Origin: Sulfurimonadaceae bacterium
GTDB lineage: Bacteria; Campylobacterota; Campylobacteria; Campylobacterales; Sulfurimonadaceae
Direction of reading: 5' to 3'
DNA length: 64,000 nucleotides
Assembly (NCBI GenBank): GCA_028683835.1
Contig: JAQUHB010000009.1
Span: 1 to 64,000, forward strand
Translations under genes and position numbers: made by a program
In this document: one piece after another, positions 56,266 to 64,000 of the stretch
Position numbering within the stretch: the first letter of the stretch is position 1
How the letters are laid out: every line of letters begins with the position of its first letter
Notes under the pieces: model-generated
Told to the model about the DNA's origin: nothing
What the model saw: only the letters and a program-made list of their open reading frames with translations
The model's database searches: none

Positions 56266-57584
56266 AATATAACCTTTGCTTCTGGATATTTAATACGGCT
56301 TTGAACCGCTTTTCCGATGATAATAACAGTAAATGCAAAAACGCCGATCCGTCCCATAAACATTAAAATAATAATATTTATTTTCCCCCAATTACTAAAC
56401 AAGGCACTAAAGCTCAAAACTCCTCCATTACCAGTTGAAAGACCAACCGTTCCAAATGCTGAACAAGCTTCAAAAAGGGTCGGTAAAAATGGTGTGCGTT
56501 CAAACTCGCTCAGAAGGATTGTAGAAGCAACAACATAAATAGACGCTATAAAAATGATTGCATAAGCTTTAGAAATCTGATATTCTGAAATAGAACGGCG
56601 AAAGATATGAGCATGCGTATCGCCTCTAATTGTATACCAGACACCTATAAAAGCCAAAGCGACAACGGTTACTTTCATACCACCCGCTGTACCTCCCGGT
56701 GCCCCACCTATCATCATAAAGAAAGTAGAAAAAAACATATCTGAGCCTGTAAGAGTTGAAAGATCGACTGTATTGAATCCTGCAGTTCTATAGTTGACCG
56801 AAGCAAACCATGCAGCTAAGACTTTATGTTCCCATGAAAGCCCTTTAAAGGCACTGTTCCACTCTAAAGAAAGGAGTAAGAGCATCCCGACAACTATTAA
56901 GATAGCTGTCATAAGGAGAATGATTTTTGTATTTGTAGAAAGACGTAAAATTCTTTTTTTTCTATAATAATAAAGCTCAGTAATAACCATATACCCGATT
57001 CCACCGAGTATAATCAATATAGGAATCATTATATTGATAACCAAGTCCGTTTTATAGTGCATCAAGTTATCACTGAAAAGGGAAAATCCGGCATTGTTAA
57101 ATGCAGAGATGGCATGAAAAGTCCCAAACCATATTGCTTTTAAAAAAGACATATCCATCCAAAAACGAAGTGTAAGAACGACTATACCAATAAGTTCTAT
57201 TAAAAATATACTTGCAAAGACCACTTTCAAAAATCTTACAAGTCCATCCATTCCAGGATAGTTTAAAGATTCTTTGAGGATCAAGCGATCGCGATGTCCC
57301 AGTTTTTGACGACGCATAACGGCTAAAAATGTCACTGCCGTCATATATCCAAGACCACCTATTTGGATAAGAACCAAGATAACCATCTGTCCAAACATTG
57401 TAAAATCCACAGGCGTGTCTTTGACGATCAAACCCGTTACGCAAACTGCAGATGTAGAAGTAAAAAGTGCATCTATAAGACTAAGGTGTCCATGATGAGA
57501 AAACGGCATAAGTAAAAGAAAGGCTCCAAAAACAATGAGTCCAACAAAGCTATAGACGATAACACGTATCTCAGAAGTATGCAA
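56262..57584 (-). CDS. KtrB/TrkH-type potassium uptake membrane subunit
   Basis: 440 residues with four M-P-M repeats and P-loop filter regions TSTSAVCVTGL, HAISAFNNAGFS, SVNYRTAGFNTVD and SAFGTVGLSTGNG, the glycine filter pattern of Trk/Ktr channels. It imports K+, often with Na+. It is the first gene of the pair with the regulatory subunit. Confidence 0.93.
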   Translation of the reverse strand: MHTSEIRVIVYSFVGLIVFGAFLLLMPFSHHGHLSLIDALFTSTSAVCVTGLIVKDTPVDFTMFGQMVILVLIQIGGLGYMTAVTFLAVMRRQKLGHRDRLILKESLNYPGMDGLVRFLKVVFASIFLIELIGIVVLTLRFWMDMSFLKAIWFGTFHAISAFNNAGFSLFSDNLMHYKTDLVINIMIPILIILGGIGYMVITELYYYRKKRILRLSTNTKIILLMTAILIVVGMLLLLSLEWNSAFKGLSWEHKVLAAWFASVNYRTAGFNTVDLSTLTGSDMFFSTFFMMIGGAPGGTAGGMKVTVVALAFIGVWYTIRGDTHAHIFRRSISEYQISKAYAIIFIASIYVVASTILLSEFERTPFLPTLFEACSAFGTVGLSTGNGGVLSFSALFSNWGKINIIILMFMGRIGVFAFTVIIIGKAVQSRIKYPEAKVIL

Positions 57585-57648
57585 AAACAGTCCTGCAAAT
57601 CAAATATTTATTTCGCGAGATTGTACTCTCAATTTCATAAATAAAATA

Positions 57649-58146
57649 TTATTGCTTTATATATGTTGGGATGAGCTCTTTAATACGCTGATATATCTTC
57701 TCAAAATCGGTCGAATAAACGCGTGTATTTGCGATGGAAGTGATAAAGTTTGTATCTTTATGCCAACGTGGAACGATATGAAGATGAATATGTTCGGCAA
57801 TGCCAGCACCTCCACTTTCACCAAGATTCATCCCGATATTAACACCATGCGCTTTAAAACCCTCTTTTAAAAGACGTACCGATTTTTGTGCCAGATCACT
57901 TACATGCAACCAAGTTTCGCTTGGCAACTCTTCAAGTTTATCTGTATGAAGATGTGGAATAATCATAAAATGCCCCGGAGTATATGGGTACTTGTTCATA
58001 ACGATAAAACAGTATTCATCACGATAAAGTACATGCAAAGAACTATCATCATGCTCATGAGAACTGATATGACAAAACACACAACCCTCGACATGATTGC
58101 CGCTTACATATTCGCTACGCCAAGGCGCATATAAAATATCTTTCAA
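57649..58146 (-). CDS. HIT family nucleotide hydrolase/transferase
   Basis: 165 residues. The N-terminal zinc-type cysteines are in GCVFCHI, and the histidine triad is EHIHLHIVPRWHKD. It resembles the Ap4A phosphorylase/HIT proteins of Campylobacterota. It probably cleaves dinucleoside or nucleotide-adduct phosphates. It is the last gene of the long operon that includes ruvA, ddl and murF. Confidence 0.92.
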   Translation of the reverse strand: MKDILYAPWRSEYVSGNHVEGCVFCHISSHEHDDSSLHVLYRDEYCFIVMNKYPYTPGHFMIIPHLHTDKLEELPSETWLHVSDLAQKSVRLLKEGFKAHGVNIGMNLGESGGAGIAEHIHLHIVPRWHKDTNFITSIANTRVYSTDFEKIYQRIKELIPTYIKQ

Positions 58147-58161
58147 AAAAACTCCTTTTAT

Positions 58162-59442
58162 CTATAAAAATGCAAACACAAGCTCTGGAAAAAGAACTGC
58201 AATACCAAGTGCTGTAAGTTGAAGCAAGATAAATGGGATAATCCCTTTATATATCTGCAAAGTCGTTATCTGATCTGTCGCACCTTTTAAAAAGAAAAGT
58301 GCAAGACCAAACGGCGGTGTCAAAAAAGAGGCTTGAAGATTAAGTGCTATTAGCACTGCAAACCAAACGGGGTCTATCCCAAATGCATGCATGACAGGTA
58401 CTAAAATCGGCACGATGATAAATGAAATCTCTATAAAATCTATAAAGAAACCAAGTACAAATATAGCCAACATCGAAACGCCGATAAACACCCAGACATT
58501 GCCGATATCATTACTAAAAAAGTCAAGTATCAACTCAGTTCCGCCAAGTTCGTTAAAAACAAGACTAAAAGCGGTCGCACCAAAGAGGATCATAAATATC
58601 ATCCCTGTGAGTTTGACCGTTTCTAATGAAGCGTATTTGACCATCTGCATATTGAATGTCTTATTTACCAGACTTAGTAAAAGTGCGCCGATAACTCCAA
58701 AAGCCGCCGATTCTGTCGGAGATGCTATCCCCATGAAGATAGAACCAAGAACGCTCACCATCAAAAGAAGCGGAGGAAACATTGAAAGCAGTATCTCTAT
58801 GAACGAGATCTCCTCTTCTACTTCATAAGCGGGTGCGAGTTGGGGTTTGAGATAAGCGATAACTAAAATATAGATGATATAAAGCCCGACAAGAACAAGA
58901 CCGGGAAGGATGGCAGCTTTAAAAAGATCGCCGACACTTACACTCATTACATCACCTAAGATGATAAGGATGATAGATGGAGGGATAATCTGTCCAAGCG
59001 TTCCGCTTGCTGCAACTGTTCCGGCTGTAAGACTTTTATCATATCCTGCTTTGAGCATCAAAGGAAGTGCGATGACGCTCATCATAACCACTGAAGCACT
59101 GACAATGCCCGTAGAAGCTGCAAGCATCATCCCCACAAGCACGACACTCACACCAAGACCCCCGCGCACTCCACGAAAGAGCATACTCATAGAACTGAGC
59201 AGTTTTTCCGCCATCATCGATTTTTCTAAAACTAATCCCATAGCGATAAAAAGCGGAACTGCCATAAGTGTAGTATTGTCCATGATCCCATAAATACGAA
59301 ATGGAAGAATGTTGAAAACATCAAAGCCAATTTCAGGGATAAACGCTGCAAAGATAAGCGAAACTGTCCCAAAAACAAAAGCGACAGGAATACCGATAAG
59401 AAGTAAAATAAGTACGACCGCAAACATCAAAAGAGCTATCAT
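58162..59442 (-). CDS. dctM: TRAP transporter large membrane subunit (DctM type)
   Basis: 426 residues and about twelve membrane helices. It has the DctM pattern: LIGIPVAFVFG, FIAMGLVLEKS, AAASTGIVSASVVMMSVIALPLMLKAGYDKSLTAGTVAASGTLGQIIPPSIILIILGD, and NLQASFLTPPFGLALFFLKG near the end. It moves an organic acid (or similar) with a Na+ gradient. It overlaps dctQ by 4 bp. No DctP binding protein is encoded in this window, so the substrate is unknown. Confidence 0.93.
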   Translation of the reverse strand: MIALLMFAVVLILLLIGIPVAFVFGTVSLIFAAFIPEIGFDVFNILPFRIYGIMDNTTLMAVPLFIAMGLVLEKSMMAEKLLSSMSMLFRGVRGGLGVSVVLVGMMLAASTGIVSASVVMMSVIALPLMLKAGYDKSLTAGTVAASGTLGQIIPPSIILIILGDVMSVSVGDLFKAAILPGLVLVGLYIIYILVIAYLKPQLAPAYEVEEEISFIEILLSMFPPLLLMVSVLGSIFMGIASPTESAAFGVIGALLLSLVNKTFNMQMVKYASLETVKLTGMIFMILFGATAFSLVFNELGGTELILDFFSNDIGNVWVFIGVSMLAIFVLGFFIDFIEISFIIVPILVPVMHAFGIDPVWFAVLIALNLQASFLTPPFGLALFFLKGATDQITTLQIYKGIIPFILLQLTALGIAVLFPELVFAFL

Positions 59443-59924
59443 TTTGACAATTCTTCTTTACATGTAAGTACCTCTTTAATGGCTTGCATAATTAAAAATA
59501 TGAAACCAAGCGGCATCAAAGCCTTCACCAAAAAGCGATACGGTAAGCCTCCAGGATCAGAAGAGTTCTCCATCTGTATGAAGCTCAGTTGCGCAAAATG
59601 GATCCCTTCGTAAACAATAAGAAATGAAAAAGGAATAATAAAAAAGAGTGCGCTAAGAAGGTTGATGATCGACTTTGTTTTGTGGGAGTAAGAGTTGTAA
59701 AAAATATCGACTCTTACATGTGCGCTTTTTTGTAAAGTGTAAGCGATGGAAAAAAGCATCACAATATCAAAAAGATGCCATTCAAGCTCTTGAAGCGCAG
59801 TCGAACCCTCTGAGAAAAGATAACGTGTAAGAGTATCATACAAAATCAAAAGCACTAAAAGAGAAAGTACAAGAGCAGAAAAATAGCCGATGTAAAGGGT
59901 GAACTTGTCTATCTTTTTTTTCAT
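59439..59924 (-). CDS. dctQ: TRAP transporter small membrane subunit (DctQ type)
   Basis: 161 residues and four membrane helices. The DctQ pattern is LQELEWHLFDIVMLFSIAYTLQKSAHVRVDIFYNSYSHKTKSIINLLSALFFI. It is the partner of the DctM subunit (4-bp overlap) and lies 9 bp after murF. A TTACATGTAA lies at its 3' end (59458-59467). Confidence 0.92.
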   Translation of the reverse strand: MKKKIDKFTLYIGYFSALVLSLLVLLILYDTLTRYLFSEGSTALQELEWHLFDIVMLFSIAYTLQKSAHVRVDIFYNSYSHKTKSIINLLSALFFIIPFSFLIVYEGIHFAQLSFIQMENSSDPGGLPYRFLVKALMPLGFIFLIMQAIKEVLTCKEELSK

Positions 59925-59933
59925 AACTCTCTT

Positions 59934-61397
59934 TTAGATAAAGTTTGGAGCATCATTTGCAAAAAGGATAATATCCCCTGCTCTTGTTTGTTCACCTAAA
60001 ACCTCTGTCAATTTTGTTTTATCTTTTAAAATAATTTTATTTGCAACAGTCAGATTTTTATCAAAAAGTTCGGAGTTTAGTGCACTTGTGACAATAGCGA
60101 TATCAAACACTTTGTTGACCGCTTCTATAAACTGTAAGTTCAACTCATCACTGCTCTCAACTAAACCTGGAGTTATGATCACTTTTCTGCCACTATGAAG
60201 TGAACATAGACGAACACCTTCAAGCATTCCATCGATATTTCCGTTATAGCCATCATCCAAAATGATCTTGCCACCCGCATCCATACGCTGTAATCTATGC
60301 TCGACAGGTTTGAGATTTGCGACTGCTTGAGTAATCTCTTCATCTGAGAGACCAAGATGTTTCGCAACCAAAACAGCCGCTTCGATATTCATAGTCTGAA
60401 ACTCACCCAAGATGACAGTATGAAGTTTTAGCTCTTCATTTTGGCTACCATGCGAAGCACCTTGTGGGTGCAAGGTAAATGAAGTTCCCTCGAGATTTGC
60501 TTCTATATCTTTGATATTATCTCCAAAAAATATCACTTTATCATGCGGTTCATCTGTCACAGATGTATGGATAAACGCTTTTTGTAAGCGTGGAGATTTC
60601 ATGATCTGAAGCTTAGTAGCGATGATATTTTGTAAATTTTTAAAATACTCTAAATGTTGTAATCCCACTTTCCCGACTACCACAGTTTGAGGCTCTAAAA
60701 ACTCAGTGATGATGCGGATATCATCCATCTCTCTTGCTCCTGCTTCACAAACATACACCTCAGTATCTGCGGGTAATGATTCGTTGACATCTCTTATGAT
60801 CCCGCCGATAGTATTAACACTTCTTGGAGTTGCGTAGACTTTATATTTTGTTGCCAAAATATTTGCTACAAAATTTTTGATACTTGTTTTACCGTAACTT
60901 CCAGTGATACATACGATTTGAAGATTAGCCATTGACTGAAGATGTTTTTTTGCCTCTTGTTTGTAAGTTGCAAAAAGAAATTTTTCTATCAGAGTAGAAC
61001 CGATATAAGCCACTACTAAAGGTATAAGGACGCCATAAACTTCGCATCCTTGTTTCATCAAACAAAGTACATCACTAAAAAGAGTCAATGAAACTAAAAG
61101 AATCAAAAATCTCTTAACTCTCCATGTAAGTACAAGTTTTTTGTCTAAAGCTCTATGCCAAAGAATCAAAGATGGAAGAAAAATCAGAAAAAAGATGATT
61201 ACAAAGTAGTTTCCAGCAATATAATAAGCAACAAAAGGAGCGATAAAATAAACCAAATGCCACCACTGTTTATGATGATTTAGAACAACACGCTGGATCT
61301 TATAGTCGTACCATTGAAGATTTGTGATGAGATACCAGCCGAGTGTTGTGACGAAAAGTACGTTTGTAACAAAAAGAGTTAATGCCTGATAATCCAA
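59934..61397 (-). CDS. murF: MurF-type Mur ligase with N-terminal membrane domain
   Basis: 487 residues. The first about 150 residues hold four to five hydrophobic segments (about 5-25, 47-80, 97-113 and 118-140), which E. coli MurF lacks. The Mur ligase core follows with ATP loop ITGSYGKTSIKN (164-175), YVCEAGAREMDDI and LDDGYNGNIDGMLEGV. It should add D-Ala-D-Ala to UDP-MurNAc-tripeptide. ddl, which makes D-Ala-D-Ala, is two genes upstream. The membrane part would place the last cytoplasmic step next to MraY. Confidence 0.9.
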   Translation of the reverse strand: MDYQALTLFVTNVLFVTTLGWYLITNLQWYDYKIQRVVLNHHKQWWHLVYFIAPFVAYYIAGNYFVIIFFLIFLPSLILWHRALDKKLVLTWRVKRFLILLVSLTLFSDVLCLMKQGCEVYGVLIPLVVAYIGSTLIEKFLFATYKQEAKKHLQSMANLQIVCITGSYGKTSIKNFVANILATKYKVYATPRSVNTIGGIIRDVNESLPADTEVYVCEAGAREMDDIRIITEFLEPQTVVVGKVGLQHLEYFKNLQNIIATKLQIMKSPRLQKAFIHTSVTDEPHDKVIFFGDNIKDIEANLEGTSFTLHPQGASHGSQNEELKLHTVILGEFQTMNIEAAVLVAKHLGLSDEEITQAVANLKPVEHRLQRMDAGGKIILDDGYNGNIDGMLEGVRLCSLHSGRKVIITPGLVESSDELNLQFIEAVNKVFDIAIVTSALNSELFDKNLTVANKIILKDKTKLTEVLGEQTRAGDIILFANDAPNFI

Positions 61398-61398
61398 A

Positions 61399-62133
61399 TT
61401 AGTGCTCCAGTTTTTTCAAGAATGTTTCTTCGATAAGTTGTGAGATAGCTTTTGAGTACTTCATAAAGAAATAGTGATCTCCATCATATGCTACAAACTT
61501 TGAGCCTTGCATCAGGGTAGCTATCTTTTCTCCGCTAGAAAGAGGTGTTGCTGTGTCATTTTTACCCCAACAGATAAGGGCTTTGGATTTAGAATCTGCA
61601 AACTGTTGGCTAAAATCTTCATTGATAACGCCTTTAAATGTTTCGTACATATAAGTGTTAAGCGTCTTAGCATCTTCTGCGACAAAAAACTTTCTTACAT
61701 TGGCAAATCCAAATTTTTTAAGTGCTTTAAAGAGAGCTATTTTTACTTTTACTTTGAAAGATTTTTGTGTATAGATACCCGCACTTGAAAGAAGAACAAG
61801 GATTTCTGGCTCTAACAAAAGTGCTACTTTTCCGCCAAAAGAGTGACCGACGATAATGTTTTTACTCGCATTGATATGGATCATCAAAAGTTCAATCAAA
61901 CGCGCATAATCAGCCGTCGTTAAAGTGGCGTTACATGTAGAGTTTCCAAATCCGGGAAGGTCGATGTAGATATGGCGAAACTTCTCCATATATGGAGCAA
62001 AGCTCTGCTTCATGAGATTTTTATTTGAGCCCCAGCCATGCAAGATTATAATATCTATCTTTGCCTCTGGATTTACGATCTCATAGCTAATATCAAAAGT
62101 GTGTCTATTATACTGAATAGATTTAACTGCCAC
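61399..62133 (-). CDS. Alpha/beta hydrolase
   Basis: 244 residues. The oxyanion region is IILHGWGSNKNLM, the nucleophile elbow GHSFGGKVALL (G-x-S-x-G), and the acid and base residues lie in ICWGKNDTATPL and YDGDHYFF. It sits between ddl (next base) and murF (1 bp gap), a position shared with other Campylobacterota. Its substrate is unknown; a cell-wall or lipid ester is possible from context. Confidence 0.9.
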   Translation of the reverse strand: MAVKSIQYNRHTFDISYEIVNPEAKIDIIILHGWGSNKNLMKQSFAPYMEKFRHIYIDLPGFGNSTCNATLTTADYARLIELLMIHINASKNIIVGHSFGGKVALLLEPEILVLLSSAGIYTQKSFKVKVKIALFKALKKFGFANVRKFFVAEDAKTLNTYMYETFKGVINEDFSQQFADSKSKALICWGKNDTATPLSSGEKIATLMQGSKFVAYDGDHYFFMKYSKAISQLIEETFLKKLEH

Positions 62134-63171
62134 TTACTTGCCCTTAGCACTTGAAATAGAGTGGATATATTGGTAATCTACGCTTGCTCTTTTTCTTTCT
62201 GGCAAAGATTTCAAAAGCTCACTGATTGTTTTTGAAAAATCAGCAAAGAGGTAGTTTGCCATCGATCCTGGAATCGGGTTGATCTCGTTAAGATACACTT
62301 CGCCTTCAACAACAAAGAAATCACAACGGATAAGCGCACCCTCAAAAAGATTTGTATAGATTTTTCTAAATGTGTCTTGAAGATCGGTTACGAGCTTATC
62401 ACCTATCTCTGCACTTGAAACAGTTGCAGAACGTGAGAAATCCATATATTTTTTCTCAAAATCCAAAAACTCATTTTTTTGAGGCTCTTCGACGATAGAA
62501 AAATTGAGCTTGCCATCTAGCATACAACCAGCTAAGTTATACTCTTTAACACCATTGATAAAAGGTTCTATTAAAACATTTTCATCAAACTCAAAAGCCA
62601 CGTCAAGTGCATAATCAAGCTCACTTTCACTTTTTACGATACTCACCCCAATACTGCTTCCAAGACGTGCAGGTTTAATAATCACAGGATATTCTAAACC
62701 TATCTTTCTTTCGTCGTTTTTGTTCATAGTTTCATACGCAACACTCTTTACATGTAGAGCATCACAGAGATATTTTGTATAACGTTTATCAAAGCTGAAA
62801 ACACAAGCATCGGTACGAGGCCCAATAAAAGGAATATGGTAAAAGTCTAATAGTGAAGCGATGATACCGTCTTCGCCATCAGCGCCGTGAATAAGATTTA
62901 AAACGGTCGTGCCGACCACTTCACTTGAAAAAAGTGATTTCTTTTCAAATCCACCTCTCATGAGAGAGAGTTTTGGCATCTTTTTATGTTCACCTTTTGA
63001 GAAAGTGACGGCTTTCATCTTTGAAGCATCGATCTGATAAAAAGTATGGTCTTGGTCACAAAAAATAAACTCTAGTTTAAATCCGCGTAGTTTCTCTTTG
63101 ACCGTAATTGCACTGACGATACTGATCTCATGTTCAAAACTTGCTCCGCCAAATAATATTGCTAATTTCAC
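62134..63171 (-). CDS. ddl: D-alanine--D-alanine ligase
   Basis: 345 residues. The Ddl start is KLAILFGGASFEHEISIVSA, then LNLIHGADGEDGIIASLLDFYHIPFIGP, the ATP-grasp lysine segment PVIIKPARLGSSIGVSIV, and the metal site YLNEINPIPGSMANYLF. It makes the dipeptide used by MurF downstream. It follows ruvA by 9 bp. Confidence 0.96.
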   Translation of the reverse strand: MKLAILFGGASFEHEISIVSAITVKEKLRGFKLEFIFCDQDHTFYQIDASKMKAVTFSKGEHKKMPKLSLMRGGFEKKSLFSSEVVGTTVLNLIHGADGEDGIIASLLDFYHIPFIGPRTDACVFSFDKRYTKYLCDALHVKSVAYETMNKNDERKIGLEYPVIIKPARLGSSIGVSIVKSESELDYALDVAFEFDENVLIEPFINGVKEYNLAGCMLDGKLNFSIVEEPQKNEFLDFEKKYMDFSRSATVSSAEIGDKLVTDLQDTFRKIYTNLFEGALIRCDFFVVEGEVYLNEINPIPGSMANYLFADFSKTISELLKSLPERKRASVDYQYIHSISSAKGK

Positions 63172-63180
63172 TTTATTCCT

Positions 63181-63747
63181 TTATATTTTTTGTAATTTTT
63201 TTAATGCTTCTCGCACAAGAGGTGCGGTCTCTTCACTCGTACAACTACTTAACACTTTTAATATCTGATCTTTTTTAAATCCTAGACTCTCGAGTGCCAA
63301 TGTCGCATCATTTATGGCAGTCGAATCCGCGGCAGAATCATTTGAGATCAGAATTGTATCAAAACCGCTGAGTTCTACCAAGATACGCCCTGCATTTTTT
63401 GGACCGATCCCCGGAACTTTTTTTAGTCCGTTGATATCGCCGTTGTTGATAATGGCTGCAAAAGCTGATGGTGTAAATGTCGAACAAATAGCCATAGCAA
63501 CTTTTGGCCCTACTCCGTTGATTTTAATAAGACGCTCAAAAAGCACTTTTTCAGATTTTTCCATGAAGCCATACAAAAGCTGGGCATCTTCACGAATGAT
63601 ATGGGAAGTAAAAAGTTTAATCCTCTCTTTTTGCAACGCCGAGTAGCTCTGCAAAGAGATAAACACTTCATAAACAATGCCGTTTACGTTTACATGTACA
63701 ACACTTGGATCTTTATATTCGATAACGCCCTCAACTCCGACTATCAT
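63181..63747 (-). CDS. ruvA: Holliday junction helicase subunit RuvA
   Basis: 188 residues. The OB-fold N terminus is [31 protein letters not shown]. The two helix-hairpin-helix motifs are [17 protein letters not shown] and [19 protein letters not shown]. The flexible linker is followed by the RuvB-binding domain III. Its ATG overlaps the upstream stop (ATGA-type). Confidence 0.97.
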   Translation of the reverse strand: MIVGVEGVIEYKDPSVVHVNVNGIVYEVFISLQSYSALQKERIKLFTSHIIREDAQLLYGFMEKSEKVLFERLIKINGVGPKVAMAICSTFTPSAFAAIINNGDINGLKKVPGIGPKNAGRILVELSGFDTILISNDSAADSTAINDATLALESLGFKKDQILKVLSSCTSEETAPLVREALKKLQKI

Positions 63748-64000
63748 TCTTTTACCGCTTTTATCAGGTACTCATCATCTTCTGTTTTTATAAGAGCAAA
63801 AATTTTATCCAATGAGCCCTCACGAGGAGAATAGACAACATCCATCGGTGGATTTATAAGCTTAAAACGTATCTCATTATAGCCGACCCATTTGTCTCTA
63901 TTTATCACTCTTGCATTATAGATGTCTTCTTGTAGTGTAATAATAGCTATATTGATTTTATCTTTATAGTCTTTTTTTTCAATCTCTTCAGCAATAAGAT
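63744..64000 (-). CDS. Partial hypothetical protein upstream of ruvA (C terminus only)
   Basis: An open frame enters from the right edge and ends with TGA overlapping the ruvA ATG. The 84 full residues visible are soluble, with an amphipathic start ([30 protein letters not shown]) and a strand-rich end ([39 protein letters not shown]). No family is recognised from this part. It belongs to the same operon as ruvA and ddl. Confidence 0.7.
   Translation of the reverse strand, partial: LIAEEIEKKDYKDKINIAIITLQEDIYNARVINRDKWVGYNEIRFKLINPPMDVVYSPREGSLDKIFALIKTEDDEYLIKAVKE

Overview
The window looks like a chromosomal segment of a Campylobacterota (epsilonproteobacterial) bacterium, most like Sulfurimonas or Sulfuricurvum. 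The evidence is the AT-rich sequence, short intergenic gaps with many 4-bp gene overlaps, and family-typical gene orders: flgA-ubiX-coaD-tmk-hisS-speA-cysE, ilvB-ilvN-lpxD, lptB-rpoN, and ruvA-ddl-hydrolase-murF. The genus is inferred from protein character and synteny, not from a database search.

Positions 1 to about 10,835 are an integrated mobile island. Its right end is a 58-bp copy of the 3' part of a tRNA-Leu(CAA) gene with no 5' half, which marks an attachment site. A tyrosine recombinase lies just inside it. Further in come two tiny ORFs, a structured AT-rich stretch with a perfect DnaA box and hairpins (possible origin), and a phage/plasmid-type operon (DUF932, Gp157-like, single-strand-annealing-like, DUF2958) closed by a clear terminator. 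Then follow a Rep-like gene, an excisionase-like helix-turn-helix gene, a small membrane peptide, and a type I modification pair (hsdM, hsdS). The left edge holds a partial AAA ATPase with a CxxC in a coiled-coil region (zinc-hook layout) directly behind hsdS. No hsdR and no second att copy are visible; both may lie to the left.

Positions 11,000 to 17,300 hold pgaB-pgaC-pgaD (poly-N-acetylglucosamine deacetylation and synthesis) without pgaA. Next is an unusual 802-residue protein fusing a ClpB-D2-like AAA module to an FtsH-like AAA plus M41 protease. Both ATPase modules have altered Walker motifs, while the zinc-protease ligands are intact.

From 17,300 onward is core chromosome. It carries the flgA/ubiX/coaD/tmk/hisS/speA/cysE/aspartate aminotransferase run on the plus strand, and a minus-strand block for branched-chain amino acids and lipid A (ilvA, ppx, ilvB, ilvN, two tandem lpxD). 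A plus-strand block has an EAL protein, a MacB-type ABC pair and a DUF3299 lipoprotein. Then come a RhlE-type helicase, ClC channel, flavoprotein, AEC transporter, the complete dTDP-rhamnose operon, a six-gene operon from an S4 protein through trpD, tsaE, lptB and rpoN to a TIGR02757 protein, phosphate uptake (pit, and pstSCAB-phoU with two candidate Pho boxes), Ktr potassium uptake, and a final operon containing ruvA, ddl, murF, TRAP subunits and a HIT protein.

The most striking non-genic signal is the palindrome TTACATGTAA. It occurs 12 times exactly between 19.6 and 59.5 kb, mostly inside genes, and once as a head-to-head pair forming a terminator-like hairpin. It is absent from the island. 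This pattern resembles DNA uptake sequences or highly iterated palindromes.
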